Shown here: one piece after another, positions 31,990 through 32,343 of the stretch
Layout of the letters: every line of letters starts with the position of its first letter
How positions within the stretch are numbered: position 1 is the first letter of the stretch
Source of the DNA: Verrucomicrobia bacterium UBA3841
Lineage (GTDB): Bacteria; Verrucomicrobiota; Kiritimatiellia; RFP12; UBA1067
NCBI GenBank assembly: GCA_002392765.1
Contig: DGHT01000041.1
Location: forward strand, 412 to 32,754
Length of the DNA: 32,343 nt
Reading direction: 5' to 3'
Position numbers and translations under genes: made by a program
The notes under the pieces: model-generated
Database searches by the model: none
What the model was told of the DNA's origin: nothing
The model's input: the letters and a program-made list of their open reading frames with translations, nothing else

Positions 31990-32018
31990 ATTATATCAAA
32001 AAAATGGCGGAAATTCAA
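31990..32018 (-). promoter_or_regulatory. Promoter of cysS and the long operon
   Basis: On the minus strand TTGAAT (32013-32018), a 17-nt spacer and TATAAT (31990-31995) with a TGA extension precede cysS. Seven bases below the -10 box, the start would fall at about 31982-31983, next to the ATG at 31981. Confidence 0.75.
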
Positions 32019-32047
32019 AAAAAAAGGGGGAAATTCAAAAAGAAAAA

Positions 32048-32073
32048 GGCGCGGTCTCGGTGGAGACTGCGCC
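32048..32073 (-). terminator. Terminator downstream of the 16S rRNA gene
   Basis: GGCGC-GTCTC and GAGAC-GCGCC arms form an 11-position stem around four bases. One position is an A-C mismatch on the minus strand and a G-T wobble on the plus strand. On the minus strand TTTTTCTTTTTGAATTT follows, a strong U-tract. It lies about 110 bp after the 16S 3' end. Confidence 0.8.
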
Positions 32074-32077
32074 TTTT

Positions 32078-32183
32078 CGCTCTTCGGCAGAACCGGTAAA
32101 GGACAGACATGTTCTTTTACGGTGAAGAGATTCACCTTTGGACCGCATCCCCCGAAAGGGACGCCATGCCCATAACTCCTTAG
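32078..32183 (-). other. Spacer between 16S 3' end and terminator
   Basis: About 106 bp with no tRNA gene and no start of a 23S rRNA. It contains ACCG/CGGT-flanked imperfect pairing (about 32095-32130) that could form an rRNA-processing stem. Its partner upstream of the 16S gene is outside the window. Confidence 0.5.

Positions 32184-32343
<160 letters not shown>

Noticed and set aside
30863..32125. Plus-strand frame opposite cysS extending toward the 16S gene
   Set aside because: It crosses the cysS promoter and terminator region and encodes no recognisable domain.
32078..32183. tRNA gene in the 16S downstream spacer
   Set aside because: No cloverleaf, T-loop (GTTCRA) or acceptor pairing could be found.

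Overview
The window looks like a chromosomal segment of an uncultured Kiritimatiellota/Lentisphaerota-type (PVC group) bacterium, probably gut- or rumen-associated. This is an inference. It rests on a giant secreted BspA-like/InlB-repeat protein, a divergent ThyX, decaying toxin-antitoxin and transposase debris, and PVC-like housekeeping proteins. Every supported gene is on the minus strand, so the transcription order runs from high to low coordinates. No tRNA gene or CRISPR array was seen.

Layout from low to high coordinates. (1) 1-2560 is an accessory, decaying zone. It holds a toxin-antitoxin remnant in which an antitoxin is joined in frame to the tail of a PIN toxin, an imperfect direct repeat on either side of that remnant, an Rpn-like C-terminal remnant, an intact VapBC-type pair with a near-consensus promoter and operator-like repeats, and an internally deleted transposase. 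(2) 2890-14070 is one 11-kb gene with its own promoter and a strong terminator. It encodes a 3674-residue secreted protein built of BspA-type leucine-rich repeats, eleven InlB-type B repeats, Ig-like domains and a C-terminal domain. (3) 14116-18250 is an operon: NifU-like protein, IorB, PaaK, a fused Maf-MurI protein, QueC. (4) 18304-22170 holds gltX plus an RsmC-like methyltransferase, and secY with its own promoter and terminator. (5) 22167-31995 is an eleven-gene run with 4-nt stop/start overlaps: cysS, nfo, panC, yceD, rpmF, plsX, leuS, a lipoprotein, a ThyX-like protein, rpoZ, smpB. (6) 32184-32343 is the 3' end of a 16S rRNA gene. A terminator lies about 110 bp beyond it and a new promoter follows.

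How the genes work together: the long run combines translation (two aminoacyl-tRNA synthetases, L32, tmRNA-binding SmpB), transcription (omega), lipid and CoA precursor supply (PlsX, PanC) and DNA repair (endonuclease IV). The second operon pairs an indolepyruvate ferredoxin oxidoreductase beta subunit with an aryl-acetate CoA ligase, which suggests aromatic 2-oxo-acid metabolism, although the alpha subunit is not here. It also carries peptidoglycan precursor synthesis (MurI) and queuosine synthesis (QueC).

The least expected signals are: tandem 7-bp and 8-bp microrepeats lying inside the leuS reading frame, with the 8-bp type also found between gltX and the methyltransferase; the Maf-MurI fusion; the antitoxin-PIN chimera; the apparently unlinked 16S gene; a cysS promoter that implies a leaderless mRNA; and the super-repeat architecture of the giant surface protein.
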